Below, in pieces: positions 1 through 8,892 of a DNA stretch of 64,000 bases. Position 1 is the stretch's first letter. The number at the start of each line of letters is the position of its first letter. Position numbers and translations under genes: made by a program. The notes under the pieces were generated by a model that was not told the DNA's origin, searched no databases, and saw nothing but the letters and a program-made list of their open reading frames with translations. Source of the DNA: Ignavibacteria bacterium (GTDB taxonomy: Bacteria > Bacteroidota > Ignavibacteria > Kapaibacteriales > Kapaibacteriaceae); NCBI GenBank assembly GCA_947495975.1, contig CANMBE010000006.1:64951-128950 (forward strand), in the 5' to 3' direction.

Positions 1-644
1 CATTCGGCCTTCCAAAGGCTCAGTTTGAACCATTCCGAAGTGGTTCATTTGTAGGCAGCATTGAAGAAGGCGGTCCCGTACGCTGCGATGTTGTTACTGT
101 AGCCACTCATGGCAACGGCACACACACGGAGTGTGTTGGCCATATTGCTGGTAAAGACTATCTCATCACAGAGTGCTTCACTGAATTTGCTGATGTTGCG
201 CGTGTTGTAAGCGTACCACTCGTAATCGTGGATGGCGATCATGTGATTTCGCGAGGAATGTTGGAGGGGGCTTGGCAGCAAGCAGATACTACCACGCTCA
301 TTCTTCGCACGCTCCCGAACGACGCAAACAAGCGCAGTCAAATGTGGACGGGCAACAACCCACCCTACATTCATGTAGATGCTATGAAGCTCATTGTGGA
401 GCGAGGAATTCGCCATCTCATGGTTGACATGCCATCAGTTGATCGCGAAGAAGATTCTGGCGCACTTGTGGCGCATCATTGTTTCTGGCAGTGGCCCCAT
501 GAGCCCCGTATCAATTGTACAATCACTGAAATGATTTACGTGCCCAATGAAGTTACCGATGGAATCTATCTGGTGATCTTCAACGTAGCGCCATTCGATG
601 GAGATGCTGCTCCATCGCGGCCAATGTTATTGGCCTCTCACTGA
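1..644 (+). CDS. Cyclase family protein (kynurenine formamidase-like), 5' end cut by window edge
   Basis: The frame is open from base 3 to a TGA and gives at least 213 residues; the true start lies upstream of the window. The motif HGNGTHTE followed by GH about 40 residues into the visible part matches the metal-binding HxxxTHxD/E signature of the cyclase family (PF04199), whose best-known member hydrolyses N-formylkynurenine. A second conserved block, GIRHLMVDMPSVD, and an HH pair near the C-terminus also fit. An internal ATG at 228 would cut off the metal site, so it is not the start. The gene converges on the sigma-54 activator and overlaps its last codons by 7 bases. The family assignment is firm; the substrate cannot be told from sequence. 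Confidence 0.85.
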   Translation, partial: FGLPKAQFEPFRSGSFVGSIEEGGPVRCDVVTVATHGNGTHTECVGHIAGKDYLITECFTEFADVARVVSVPLVIVDGDHVISRGMLEGAWQQADTTTLILRTLPNDANKRSQMWTGNNPPYIHVDAMKLIVERGIRHLMVDMPSVDREEDSGALVAHHCFWQWPHEPRINCTITEMIYVPNEVTDGIYLVIFNVAPFDGDAAPSRPMLLASH

Positions 645-1825
645 AGACCATATTCGTCGATCTTCCTATACAGCGTGCGTTCGCTAATGCCTAACATCTT
701 TGCCGATTCGCGCCGGTTGCCTTGAGTGCGACGTAATGCTGTTTCGATTGCCTTACGTTCCATTGTTGAAAGCTCTAACTCATCTTGAATATGTTCGGTT
801 ACGATTGGTGGTGTTGGAAAAGCAGAGGTTGGAAGAACTGGAGCTGGTTGCACATCAATGGACGTGCTCAACAGATGTCTTAGCACAGTCTTGATCTCGG
901 CTACATCCACCGATAGCTGCAAAAGTGCGCGATACATCATTTGTATATCAACCTCATTGCTCGCCCGCTGCGCATCCGACAACCGCACTAACGCTGTTGA
1001 CGGTGCACCAAGGTGTTCATTCTGTGAGGCTACTGGTAGGTAGCGCTCAAGAATTTCTTGCGTGATGCGAGCCCCTTGCTCAAGCGTGACGATGGTCTCT
1101 ACAAGGTTTCGGAGTTCGCGCACGTTCCCTGGCCATGGCTGCGAGCGCAGAGTCTCTTCTACCGCAACATCGATACCTTCAAACGACGCTCCGTTCTTCT
1201 CAGCAACTCGGCGGCCAAAATGTTCAACAAGAAGCGGCACGTCTTCAGGATGCTGTCGCAGAGGTGGCAGATGAATGTTGACGCTGTTTAGGCGGAAGAA
1301 AAGATCTTGACGAAAGTTGCCCTGACGTACTTCATAGGCAAGATCTCGGTTGGTTGCGGCAACAAGCCGCACGTCAACCTTATGCACGTCTGATGATCCA
1401 AGTCTCGAATATTCGCCACTCTCAAGAATCCGAAGGAGCTTTACTTGTGTACCAATCGGCATTTCGCCAATCTCATCAAGAAAGATTGTCCCTCGGTGCG
1501 CAGTTTCAAAAAATCCCTTCCGCTGTTCAATCGAGCCAGTAAAGGCACCTTTCTCAGCACCAAACAGCTCACTCTCTAACAAGGTCTCCGGGATTGCGCC
1601 GCAGTTAACACTCACAAACTGAAATTTCTTGCGCAAGCTAAGCTCATGAACAGCATGAGCAAAAACTTCCTTGCCCGTTCCTGTCTCACCCGTGATAAGC
1701 ACAGACAGGTCTGTAGGAGCAACTTGGAGTAGGCGAGCCATGGCTTGCACCATACCCTCCGATTCTCCGATGAGACCAAATCGAAGAGCAAGCTGACGGA
1801 GCATCGTTCGTGGAACTTGTATCAT
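638..1825 (-). CDS. Sigma-54-dependent transcriptional activator without N-terminal sensor domain
   Basis: A 395-residue AAA+ enhancer-binding protein that would remodel RNA polymerase-sigma54 complexes. Visible are Walker A GETGTGKE (about 46-53), the sigma-54 contact loop GAFTGS (93-98; usually GAFTGA, with the essential GAFTG intact), Walker B IFLDEIGE (114-121), the arginine-rich AAA lid, and a Fis-type helix-turn-helix in the last 40 residues. The AAA+ domain begins about residue 18, so there is no receiver, PAS or GAF domain; activity may be set by a partner or by expression level. I chose the ATG one base after the stop of the upstream HIT-rhodanese gene; an earlier start inside that gene would add 11 unlike residues. 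Confidence 0.88.
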   Translation of the reverse strand: MIQVPRTMLRQLALRFGLIGESEGMVQAMARLLQVAPTDLSVLITGETGTGKEVFAHAVHELSLRKKFQFVSVNCGAIPETLLESELFGAEKGAFTGSIEQRKGFFETAHRGTIFLDEIGEMPIGTQVKLLRILESGEYSRLGSSDVHKVDVRLVAATNRDLAYEVRQGNFRQDLFFRLNSVNIHLPPLRQHPEDVPLLVEHFGRRVAEKNGASFEGIDVAVEETLRSQPWPGNVRELRNLVETIVTLEQGARITQEILERYLPVASQNEHLGAPSTALVRLSDAQRASNEVDIQMMYRALLQLSVDVAEIKTVLRHLLSTSIDVQPAPVLPTSAFPTPPIVTEHIQDELELSTMERKAIETALRRTQGNRRESAKMLGISERTLYRKIDEYGLQ

Positions 1826-1826
1826 G

Positions 1827-2777
1827 TTATCGGTTCTTCTCCCATTCCGCCCATCCACCAGTAAAGATGAAAATCGGTCCGTATTGGAATTGCTTTAGCA
1901 CGTCGGCAACATGATGTGAGAGTTCACATTCGCCACCGTCGCAATAGATCAAAATTACTCTGTCGCGAGGGGCACTTGCCAGCAGTTCAGGAATGCGAGA
2001 TTGAATCTCGCCACCATAAAAGTTGGTTGCCTTTCCAATATGACCCAAGGCATATTTATCTGCTCCACGTGCGTCGATCAGGTAGTAGGGGGATGATGCT
2101 AAAAGTTGTTTGAATTGGGCATACGTTATCTCGCGTACTACACCAGGCTCAGCAACAAAAACTGGGGTGGTAGGGGGCTTAGTGTTTTCAGTAATAACAG
2201 TTGGCACAATCGGCTTTGAGACTCGTTCCGCAGCAGTATCAAGTGGAGTAGTCGGTTGTGTATCTGTTATGTATTTATCGAGGTCTCCGGGTGAAGCAAC
2301 AACTCTTTCATATTCCTTCTTCACCCATGTAATTGATTTTGAATTCATTGCGTTGAATCCAGTCGCAAGACCAATTGCGCACAGCAACAGGATCACAGAC
2401 TCTTTCACAATGCCAAAGCGAGTGGGTCCGTCTTGCGTACTCATTCTTCCAAGTGGTGAGCCCCCTAACAAATGAAAGTGAAGATGCGAGACGGTTTGTC
2501 CTGCATCGTCATTACAATTCGTTACAATGCGATAGCCACTTTTATCAATTGAGTATTTCTTTGCGAGATCGCGCGCAACGAGTTGAATCCTGCCAACTAG
2601 TGCGGAGTCTTCTGCTGAGAGCGCATTCACACTTGGAATAACGCGCTTCGAAATAATGAGGATGTGTACCGGTGCGATTGGTGCCACGTCTCGAATTGCA
2701 ATAATCTCGTGATCTTCATATTCGATAGTGGCGGGAATCTCGCGATTGATGATGCGTTCAAAAATGGTTGGTTCCAT
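1827..2777 (-). CDS. HIT domain-transmembrane-rhodanese fusion protein
   Basis: A 316-residue protein joining two families that are normally separate. Residues 4-110 form a HIT nucleotide-binding domain ending in the histidine triad HLHFHLLGG (98-106). Residues about 122-143 are one hydrophobic segment. After a Pro/Thr-rich linker, residues about 215-316 form a rhodanese domain with the sulfur-carrying Cys279 in YCDGGEC. If the HIT half is cytoplasmic, the rhodanese would face the periplasm. The ATG chosen has a GAGGGC ribosome-binding site; a longer frame would run into the J-domain gene. The frame is uninterrupted across the junction. A lost stop between two genes, with an old start near residue 112 (MSTQDG), is a plausible origin. 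Confidence 0.8.
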   Translation of the reverse strand: MEPTIFERIINREIPATIEYEDHEIIAIRDVAPIAPVHILIISKRVIPSVNALSAEDSALVGRIQLVARDLAKKYSIDKSGYRIVTNCNDDAGQTVSHLHFHLLGGSPLGRMSTQDGPTRFGIVKESVILLLCAIGLATGFNAMNSKSITWVKKEYERVVASPGDLDKYITDTQPTTPLDTAAERVSKPIVPTVITENTKPPTTPVFVAEPGVVREITYAQFKQLLASSPYYLIDARGADKYALGHIGKATNFYGGEIQSRIPELLASAPRDRVILIYCDGGECELSHHVADVLKQFQYGPIFIFTGGWAEWEKNR

Positions 2778-2784
2778 GGTGCCC

Positions 2785-3180
2785 TCACGAGAAGCGGTAG
2801 TGATTCTTAAGTGTGATATAGGCCGCGTTGATTTCGCGGGCGCGCTGCTGCGCAACTGCGTGATCACTTGCAGATGCCTGAGAAAAACGATCAGGATGCC
2901 ATTTTGCAATAGCAGTTCGATACGCTCTCTTCATGTGATCAGTAGCAGAGCCCACGGCAACATTGAGAATTGTATGCGCCTTTAACACATCAGCTGGAAT
3001 ATTGCCGCGGTTTGGTGGGGGTGCAGAATTCGAAGAACCGTCTGCACTGAGCTCATTGATGATTCTGCGCAGTTCGTCATCGTCTGACGAGAGGAGGCTC
3101 TCATCCCACGATGTAGGGGTGCGTTCATCGGCTCCGAGGCTCCGTGTGATACGCTTGATGCGATCGAATATCTGACCCAT
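2785..3180 (-). CDS. J-domain (DnaJ-like) protein
   Basis: 131 residues. The C-terminal half (about 64-131) is a J domain with the invariant HPD at 95-97 inside WHPDRF, expected to stimulate an Hsp70 ATPase. There is no Gly/Phe region, zinc finger or substrate-binding domain, so it is a minimal type III co-chaperone. The N-terminal half is polar and low in complexity. The start was put at MGQIFDRIKR because the longer frame reaches back into the patatin gene, whose stop lies 8 bases upstream. The ribosome-binding site is weak, so translational coupling to the patatin gene is likely. Confidence 0.85.
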   Translation of the reverse strand: MGQIFDRIKRITRSLGADERTPTSWDESLLSSDDDELRRIINELSADGSSNSAPPPNRGNIPADVLKAHTILNVAVGSATDHMKRAYRTAIAKWHPDRFSQASASDHAVAQQRAREINAAYITLKNHYRFS

Positions 3181-3188
3181 ATGGCAAA

Positions 3189-5600
3189 TTACAAACGTGC
3201 GCCGATGGCGAAGTACGCAAGGAGCGGACCCCATGCCACAGCGGCTGGGTTGTCAAGAAAATAGAATGAACGTCCAAGAGAGAAGCGTGCCGGGCCAACC
3301 GGAGTATCTACTCCCACTGTAAGCCCGATTCCATGATTCATGTCTCCGATCCGAATATTCTCCGGGTTCTCCCAGATTGCACCAAGATCATACCGAAGAG
3401 ACACATACGTGTCAAAAAAGATTCGCATTGGAAACTTTATGCGTGCCTCTACGTTGGCAAGAACTACTTGGCGACCTCGTTTTTGATCTTCGCGCCAACC
3501 AAAAAGCTGATCTTGGCCACCCAAACTGAACAATTCAGCTAGGGGTAGCGTGCGATCTGCGAGGCCAACATGAGCACTTGGAATAAGGATGACTCCATTT
3601 GCATCAATGACGGTGTTGGCCGTTGCAGTAAACTTTGTAAATGATAAACTATTCGAGAGGCTAAGGATAGATGATTCAACAGAGAGATCAATGGTGCGAC
3701 CAATCGTGGCGTAGTCGATATGATCTCTGTCATCCCAACGTGCAACTGCGCGAAGTGTGGCAAGGGGCTGATAAATCGGAACGGCTGTGGAATTAAGATT
3801 TCGATAGCGCTGTTCCTCATAACGAAACTCAGCGAGTAACACACCGTTGCGCTCAAGGTGTCTGCCAGCACTAAGACGGAAGCCGAGTCTGTCTTCTGAG
3901 AATTCACTTATTCGCTGTGGTAGCGGTTCGTTTGCCGGCCGATCCGGTGTGTTCGAATAACCCCACACGTTTCTAAAACTTGTATATCCACGCAGCGAGG
4001 CAGTCCATAATGTGCCGGTGATGCGTGGCCACTCAAGTGAGGCAGACAGCAGGCCAATGCGCGGGCTAACAACACCGCGCAGCGCCACACGAATACCCGT
4101 AGAAAAAATATTCTCTTGTACGAGATCAACACCACCTTGGGTGTAGCGCTCATTGTCAATGCGAGCACCAATCTTTATCGTTTGATTACCGCGATCCTCT
4201 GCTCGCACTGCAACACGAAGTCCACTATCGAGATCGCGAGAAACAGTCATATCCGCATCGGCAAGTACATCTGACGCATGCATGTTTTGCCATGTACGAT
4301 TGAGGTCTTCATTCGTTGCTACCTCGCCAACTTCTACAGCGTTCTCGCGTTCGATGTCGTTTCGTCTAAGATCGTTGAGCTGGTCAAATGTCAATATGTT
4401 GACCACTCCCTTGTCAATATCAATCGTCAAAAACTGTGTTACCGTATCGTATTTCATCGACCGAACAAACGCAAGTTGATATCCAGATTTGTGCAGTGCT
4501 TTGTTTGCACGTGGCTGGTGATGGCGCTGAAATGCCTGCGACCAAGACCCGCCAACCATATCAAAGACACGACTCTTGATCAAGGAGAGTGTATCAGCAG
4601 AGAATGTTGACGTTACTACTGCACCCTTAATGAAATTGCGAAAAGCGTCCTTGTCCATCACCCCTCGGAGTTGTGCCATGCGCTCTTTTAGTTTCGCAAT
4701 AATTTTATTGCCTTCAAGTTCTCCCGCCCATACTAATGCATCTATATCTGAAAAATCAAACGTGCTGCGCGCTCCAAGGTTTGGCTGCAAGACAAAGTCA
4801 GCCAATGAAAGTCTGACAGAATCTTTCTGCTTCATTGCCGCAGTGAGCGCTTGATCTGCTACAGCCCAGGGCGTGGTAAGAGTTGTTATTGACGAGTAGT
4901 CACTTGTTGTGTTTACAACGATGACAATATCGGGATGCATCGCCAGCGCTGCTTCAATAGGAATATTCGCAACAAGACCGCCATCTACAAGCACAGTATC
5001 TGTGCCCCAAAGTACAGGCGAATATCTCAGCGGGAACGTAGCGCTAGCGCGCATTGCAGTAGCAAGATTCCCGTTATGCAGTGCAACCGATTCTCCGTTC
5101 GAAAGATTTGTTGCTACTGCTCTGAACCTACACGTAAGGCTGTCGAAATCAGTAACAGAGTTATATGGACTTTCCCAGAGAATCTCTTGTAACAACTCGG
5201 AGAATCTGGCACTGCCACCAATTGCAGTAGGGGGCATAAAATTGAAATTGCGAAAACGTAGAGTTAGCAAGCTGCGATCATTCTCTTGCTTCTGCGCATA
5301 AAAAAGCGTCTCTCGTCGTGTGTTAATCGAGATAGACGTAATCTCATTCCAATTCACAGTATGGAATATCGAATCAATCTCCGTTGCCGTATAGCCGGAG
5401 GCATAGAGTCCACCAACGATGGCACCAAATGAAGAACCCACAATAATATCTGGCACGATGCCGTTCTGCTCCAGAACCTTTAGCACTCCGATCTGTGCTA
5501 TCCCTCTGGCTCCTCCACCCGTGAGGACAAGGGCAACGGTTGGCTGTGCACGAAGTGCACAGGCAGATGCAAGCATCACGATGAAAAAAGTTGTGCGCAC
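3189..5600 (-). CDS. Patatin-like phospholipase with C-terminal Omp85-type beta-barrel
   Basis: 803 residues from a GTG placed one base after the stop of the upstream SDR gene. An N-terminal signal peptide (1-18, ending ALRAQP) precedes the patatin domain with oxyanion loop GGGARG (28-33), nucleophile elbow GSSFG (Ser57) and catalytic Asp in DGG (Asp206). The C-terminal half is rich in alternating aromatic and polar strands typical of a BamA/Omp85 surface-antigen barrel. A POTRA-like stretch seems to lie between them. This is the architecture of PlpD-type (type Vd) secreted or surface lipases and of related Bacteroidota outer-membrane proteins. Substrate and surface exposure are inferred. Confidence 0.88.
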   Translation of the reverse strand: MRTTFFIVMLASACALRAQPTVALVLTGGGARGIAQIGVLKVLEQNGIVPDIIVGSSFGAIVGGLYASGYTATEIDSIFHTVNWNEITSISINTRRETLFYAQKQENDRSLLTLRFRNFNFMPPTAIGGSARFSELLQEILWESPYNSVTDFDSLTCRFRAVATNLSNGESVALHNGNLATAMRASATFPLRYSPVLWGTDTVLVDGGLVANIPIEAALAMHPDIVIVVNTTSDYSSITTLTTPWAVADQALTAAMKQKDSVRLSLADFVLQPNLGARSTFDFSDIDALVWAGELEGNKIIAKLKERMAQLRGVMDKDAFRNFIKGAVVTSTFSADTLSLIKSRVFDMVGGSWSQAFQRHHQPRANKALHKSGYQLAFVRSMKYDTVTQFLTIDIDKGVVNILTFDQLNDLRRNDIERENAVEVGEVATNEDLNRTWQNMHASDVLADADMTVSRDLDSGLRVAVRAEDRGNQTIKIGARIDNERYTQGGVDLVQENIFSTGIRVALRGVVSPRIGLLSASLEWPRITGTLWTASLRGYTSFRNVWGYSNTPDRPANEPLPQRISEFSEDRLGFRLSAGRHLERNGVLLAEFRYEEQRYRNLNSTAVPIYQPLATLRAVARWDDRDHIDYATIGRTIDLSVESSILSLSNSLSFTKFTATANTVIDANGVILIPSAHVGLADRTLPLAELFSLGGQDQLFGWREDQKRGRQVVLANVEARIKFPMRIFFDTYVSLRYDLGAIWENPENIRIGDMNHGIGLTVGVDTPVGPARFSLGRSFYFLDNPAAVAWGPLLAYFAIGARL

Positions 5601-5601
5601 G

Positions 5602-6489
5602 TTAGCCAGACCGCTCTTGTTGTTCGTACGACTCGCGCATGGCAAGCCACAACGCCTCAAAGGCGTCTTCTTGAGTACATCTGTCCTGCACGGCTTGTAC
5701 CGCAAGCTCGTGCGTGTCTTTATGTGTGAACACATCGTTGGTACGCCCACCTTCGATTGCACTCATGATGATGTCTGCGCATTCTTCGGCCGACATCATT
5801 CGCGTTAGTGGAGCCATTGAAAGTCCACGTTCCCGCGCAATGGTTCTCGATCGTGGAATCGCTGCTGCATAGAGGGCGCCTATTGAGCCCCCTTCCGTTG
5901 CATCAGCCCACTCGGTTATAATGCCTGCGGGGCAGATACATGTAGCGTGTACGTTGGTGCCAACAAGTTCCGTACGCAGCGCTGCTATAAATCCCATGAC
6001 AGCATGTTTTGCTGCCACGTATGCGGCATTGAAAGGATGCCCGTAGCGTCCGGCTACGCTAGAGATAGCAATGATGTGTCCGCGGTTAGCCTTCTTCATC
6101 AATGGCAACGCACGCGCTGTAAGCCAAAAGACTGAGTCAACATTCACTGCAAACATCGATCGCCACTGCTCCGTTGGAGTATTCTCAATGCTGGCAAGGT
6201 TTCCTCTACCAGCATTATTGATAAATAGGTCAATCCTTCCCAACGTAGTTGCAACAGAGTCAACAACTCTAATGCACTCGGCTTCCCGAGAGACATCGGC
6301 AACAATCACAACGGCAGAACCTCCAGCGTCTGTAACCCGAAGTGCAACTTCGCGAAGACGATCTTCGCGCCGTGCAACAAGCACAACTGTGGCCCCCTTA
6401 CGTGCGCAGCGCACGGCGCATGCCGCTCCTAAACCCGAGGAAGCGCCAGTGATTACAACAACTGAGGATGAGTCGATGTTAGAAGTCAT
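5602..6489 (-). CDS. Short-chain dehydrogenase/reductase (SDR)
   Basis: 295 residues with the classical SDR features: cofactor loop TGASSGLG (14-21), NNAG (91-94), catalytic Ser near 144 and Tyr157/Lys161 in YVAAK. The arginine pair after the second strand (ARRED, about 39-43) suggests NADPH preference. The C-terminus is longer than the family core by about 40 residues and is polar. It sits 6 bases downstream of the acylphosphatase gene and one base upstream of the patatin gene in a single leftward run with a second SDR. The substrate is unknown. Confidence 0.85.
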   Translation of the reverse strand: MTSNIDSSSVVVITGASSGLGAACAVRCARKGATVVLVARREDRLREVALRVTDAGGSAVVIVADVSREAECIRVVDSVATTLGRIDLFINNAGRGNLASIENTPTEQWRSMFAVNVDSVFWLTARALPLMKKANRGHIIAISSVAGRYGHPFNAAYVAAKHAVMGFIAALRTELVGTNVHATCICPAGIITEWADATEGGSIGALYAAAIPRSRTIARERGLSMAPLTRMMSAEECADIIMSAIEGGRTNDVFTHKDTHELAVQAVQDRCTQEDAFEALWLAMRESYEQQERSG

Positions 6490-6495
6490 AAAATG

Positions 6496-6765
6496 TTAGA
6501 GGATCCTAAATGTGCCATAGCGGCGTGCGTTGGTTACATCGGTGCACTCTACGGAGGTGACCTCTGCGTATTGTGGACCTTGACGCATAAGTGTTTCAAA
6601 CTCAGTGAGTGCCGAAACATCACCTTGTGCAATACACTCAACTGTGCCGTCTTCGAGATTTGTTGTGAATCCACAAAGCAGCAATCGATGTGCGTGATGA
6701 AGTGCAAACCTGCGAAAGCCCATTCCTTGTACTTCGCCGCCAATGATATAGTGAACTGTTGTCAT
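6496..6765 (-). CDS. acyP: Acylphosphatase
   Basis: 89 residues, the normal size of the family. The phosphate loop VQGMGFRR carries the catalytic Arg18, and Asn36 in TTNLEDG lies 18 residues further on, the spacing seen in characterised acylphosphatases (Arg23/Asn41). The enzyme hydrolyses acyl phosphates such as acetyl phosphate or 1,3-bisphosphoglycerate in the cytoplasm. It lies between two SDR genes with gaps of 6 and 7 bases and is probably co-transcribed with them. Confidence 0.92.
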   Translation of the reverse strand: MTTVHYIIGGEVQGMGFRRFALHHAHRLLLCGFTTNLEDGTVECIAQGDVSALTEFETLMRQGPQYAEVTSVECTDVTNARRYGTFRIL

Positions 6766-6772
6766 GAGAATG

Positions 6773-7537
6773 TTAAACGTCCTTTTGTACGATCGTTGCC
6801 GTGGCTTGAGCCATTGGCGTTATGAGTATGTCCTGGATGGACACATGAGGTGGACGTGTTGCTGCAAAGAGAGCACATTCTGCAACATCTCTTCCGGTGA
6901 GTGGCTGATAGCCTTTATATACGTTTGCTGCTCTTACAGCGTCGCCTCTAAACCGCACCTCAGAAAATTCCGTTTCAACAAGACCGGGATCAATGTTGCA
7001 TACTCGCACGCCCGTGCCGTTAAGATCAATCTGCAGAGAGTCTGAAATCATCTTGGTTGCGGCTTTCGTTGCGCTGTAAACGTTTCCTCCACGGTATGCC
7101 TGACGTGCAGCAATTGAAGAGATATTCACCACAAGCCCGCTACCCTTCTGAATCATACCGGGTAAGAAAGATCGTGTTACGTAGAGCAAGCCTTTAACGT
7201 TGGTATCGATCATCTCCTCCCAATCCTGCTCCACGCCATCTTGAAGGGTGTTGAGTCCACGAGATAATCCTGCATTATTAATGAGGATATCCGGCGATCG
7301 GTGACTTTCCGGGAGGTCTGCCACGGCCTGGCGCACGGCAGCGCTATCGCGTACATCAACAGTCTGACACAAAACAGCTACTGCATACTGCTCTTGCAAC
7401 TGCGTGGCAATGTGTTGGAGCTTGTCTCCGCGGCGTGCCCAGAGGACAAGTTGTGCTCCGGTCTCGGCAAAAACCTCGGCACAGGAGTGTCCTATTCCTG
7501 AGGAGGCGCCAGTAATTACTACGATGGATTGATTCAT
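6773..7537 (-). CDS. Short-chain dehydrogenase/reductase (YdfG-like SDR)
   Basis: 254 residues from the ATG that places TGASSGIG at positions 9-16; a longer frame adds 12 residues reaching into the divergent peptidase gene. NNAG, the Ser of NISSIAA and Tyr/Lys in YSATKAA are all present. The C-terminal block with CNIDPGLVETEFS resembles NADP-dependent 3-hydroxy acid dehydrogenases of the YdfG type. It is the first gene of the leftward run and starts only 17 bases from the divergent M16 gene, so its promoter must lie inside that gene's coding sequence. Confidence 0.83.
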   Translation of the reverse strand: MNQSIVVITGASSGIGHSCAEVFAETGAQLVLWARRGDKLQHIATQLQEQYAVAVLCQTVDVRDSAAVRQAVADLPESHRSPDILINNAGLSRGLNTLQDGVEQDWEEMIDTNVKGLLYVTRSFLPGMIQKGSGLVVNISSIAARQAYRGGNVYSATKAATKMISDSLQIDLNGTGVRVCNIDPGLVETEFSEVRFRGDAVRAANVYKGYQPLTGRDVAECALFAATRPPHVSIQDILITPMAQATATIVQKDV

Positions 7538-7554
7538 TGACCTAAATTTACCAA

Positions 7555-8892
7555 ATGCACACCTTGCCCCCACTGTCTACTGAACCACTTCGTTTTGTTG
7601 TACCACCAATTCTTCATCGTTTTTTGAAAAACGGTACTCCGGTACACATCGTTCCCGCAGCAAATGAAGATCTCGTAACTGTTACCGTGGCCATGCGCAC
7701 TGGTGCGCGGCACGATCTGTTTCCTGGTGAGACGTCTATCACAGCTCAGATGCTGAGTAGAGGAACAACACGCCTTGACGCACTCGGATTTGCAGAAGAG
7801 GTGGAACGTCGCGGCTGCAGCGTGCGCACCATATCCGACAGCGACGCCTGTAGCGTACAAGCGTCTGGACTCATAGAATGGTTCGACGATCTCGTGCGGC
7901 TTGCTTCCGAATGTTTACTCACCCCGCGGTTTGACGCCACGGAACTCGATAAGCTGCGCCAAAGAATTACATCGGACATGATGGTAGACCTTGTTGATGT
8001 TGAGTGGCTTGCGACACGTGCGTGCGCGTTACGCGCATATGACGGGCATCCGTATGCACGTCCACGCAATGGCAATCCCACAACATTGCAACAGCTTACG
8101 CCAGAGATACTTCGTGGTGTTCATGCGCGCATTTTGGCGGCACCACGGCATATCATTGTCGCAGGTCCAGTTGACGCAGACAATGTTGTTGAAAAACTCG
8201 AAGCAGCCTTTGGCGGCATGCAAGAGCCAGGGCCACTTGTTGGCACGCCGCGCTCTATCATGCGCCCACGCACTGGCGTAATTGCTCCAAAGCAAGATGC
8301 CGTACAAACAGCCTTTAGAATTGCCTTGCCGTGCGTATCCTTTGATCACCCAGACTATGCAGCAATGCAGTTAGTAACTACAGTGTTAGGGGGCTATACA
8401 CTTGCGCGACTATTCTCTGTGTTGAGAGAAGAGAAGGGATATACGTACGGTGCGTATGCGTTTAGTGATGTGAGAACACACGGTGCAACCACAGGAATCG
8501 TTACCAGCGTAGGGAATGATTTTACGGCAGACACCATGGCGGTGATTGCAAACGAAGTTCGACGCATCGGATCTGAGCGTATAGATGATGAAGAACTCGA
8601 GAATGCACGCCAGCAAATTCTTGGAACATTTGCACGATCAAACGAAACTCCGCAACAAACTGCGTCCTTAGTGTGGACTATGCTTCAGCACCAACTACCA
8701 CTGGATTATTTTGAGCGTCACATCATGCGCCTTCAGCGCCTTGTACCCGAAGATCTTGTTGGTGTGCAGGAGAGATATTTCTCTACTACGGCATGGGTTG
8801 TTGGCATAAGCGGTCAACCCAGCGTCGTGCGTCCAGCCATTGAAGGCGTCGTAGACATCATCGAGGAATGGACTGCCGAGGGATACGAATGA
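7555..8892 (+). CDS. M16 (insulinase/pitrilysin) family protein, zinc site lost
   Basis: 445 residues with the two-domain fold pattern of processing-peptidase-like M16 proteins, including the C-terminal SVLREEKGYTYG(A) block that binds substrate. The family zinc motif HxxEH should occur near residues 55-70 but reads FPGETSITAQ there, so the histidines are absent. Such non-catalytic subunits normally pair with an active M16 peptidase, which is not in this window. The last four bases overlap the next gene as ATGA. Confidence 0.85.
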   Translation: MHTLPPLSTEPLRFVVPPILHRFLKNGTPVHIVPAANEDLVTVTVAMRTGARHDLFPGETSITAQMLSRGTTRLDALGFAEEVERRGCSVRTISDSDACSVQASGLIEWFDDLVRLASECLLTPRFDATELDKLRQRITSDMMVDLVDVEWLATRACALRAYDGHPYARPRNGNPTTLQQLTPEILRGVHARILAAPRHIIVAGPVDADNVVEKLEAAFGGMQEPGPLVGTPRSIMRPRTGVIAPKQDAVQTAFRIALPCVSFDHPDYAAMQLVTTVLGGYTLARLFSVLREEKGYTYGAYAFSDVRTHGATTGIVTSVGNDFTADTMAVIANEVRRIGSERIDDEELENARQQILGTFARSNETPQQTASLVWTMLQHQLPLDYFERHIMRLQRLVPEDLVGVQERYFSTTAWVVGISGQPSVVRPAIEGVVDIIEEWTAEGYE

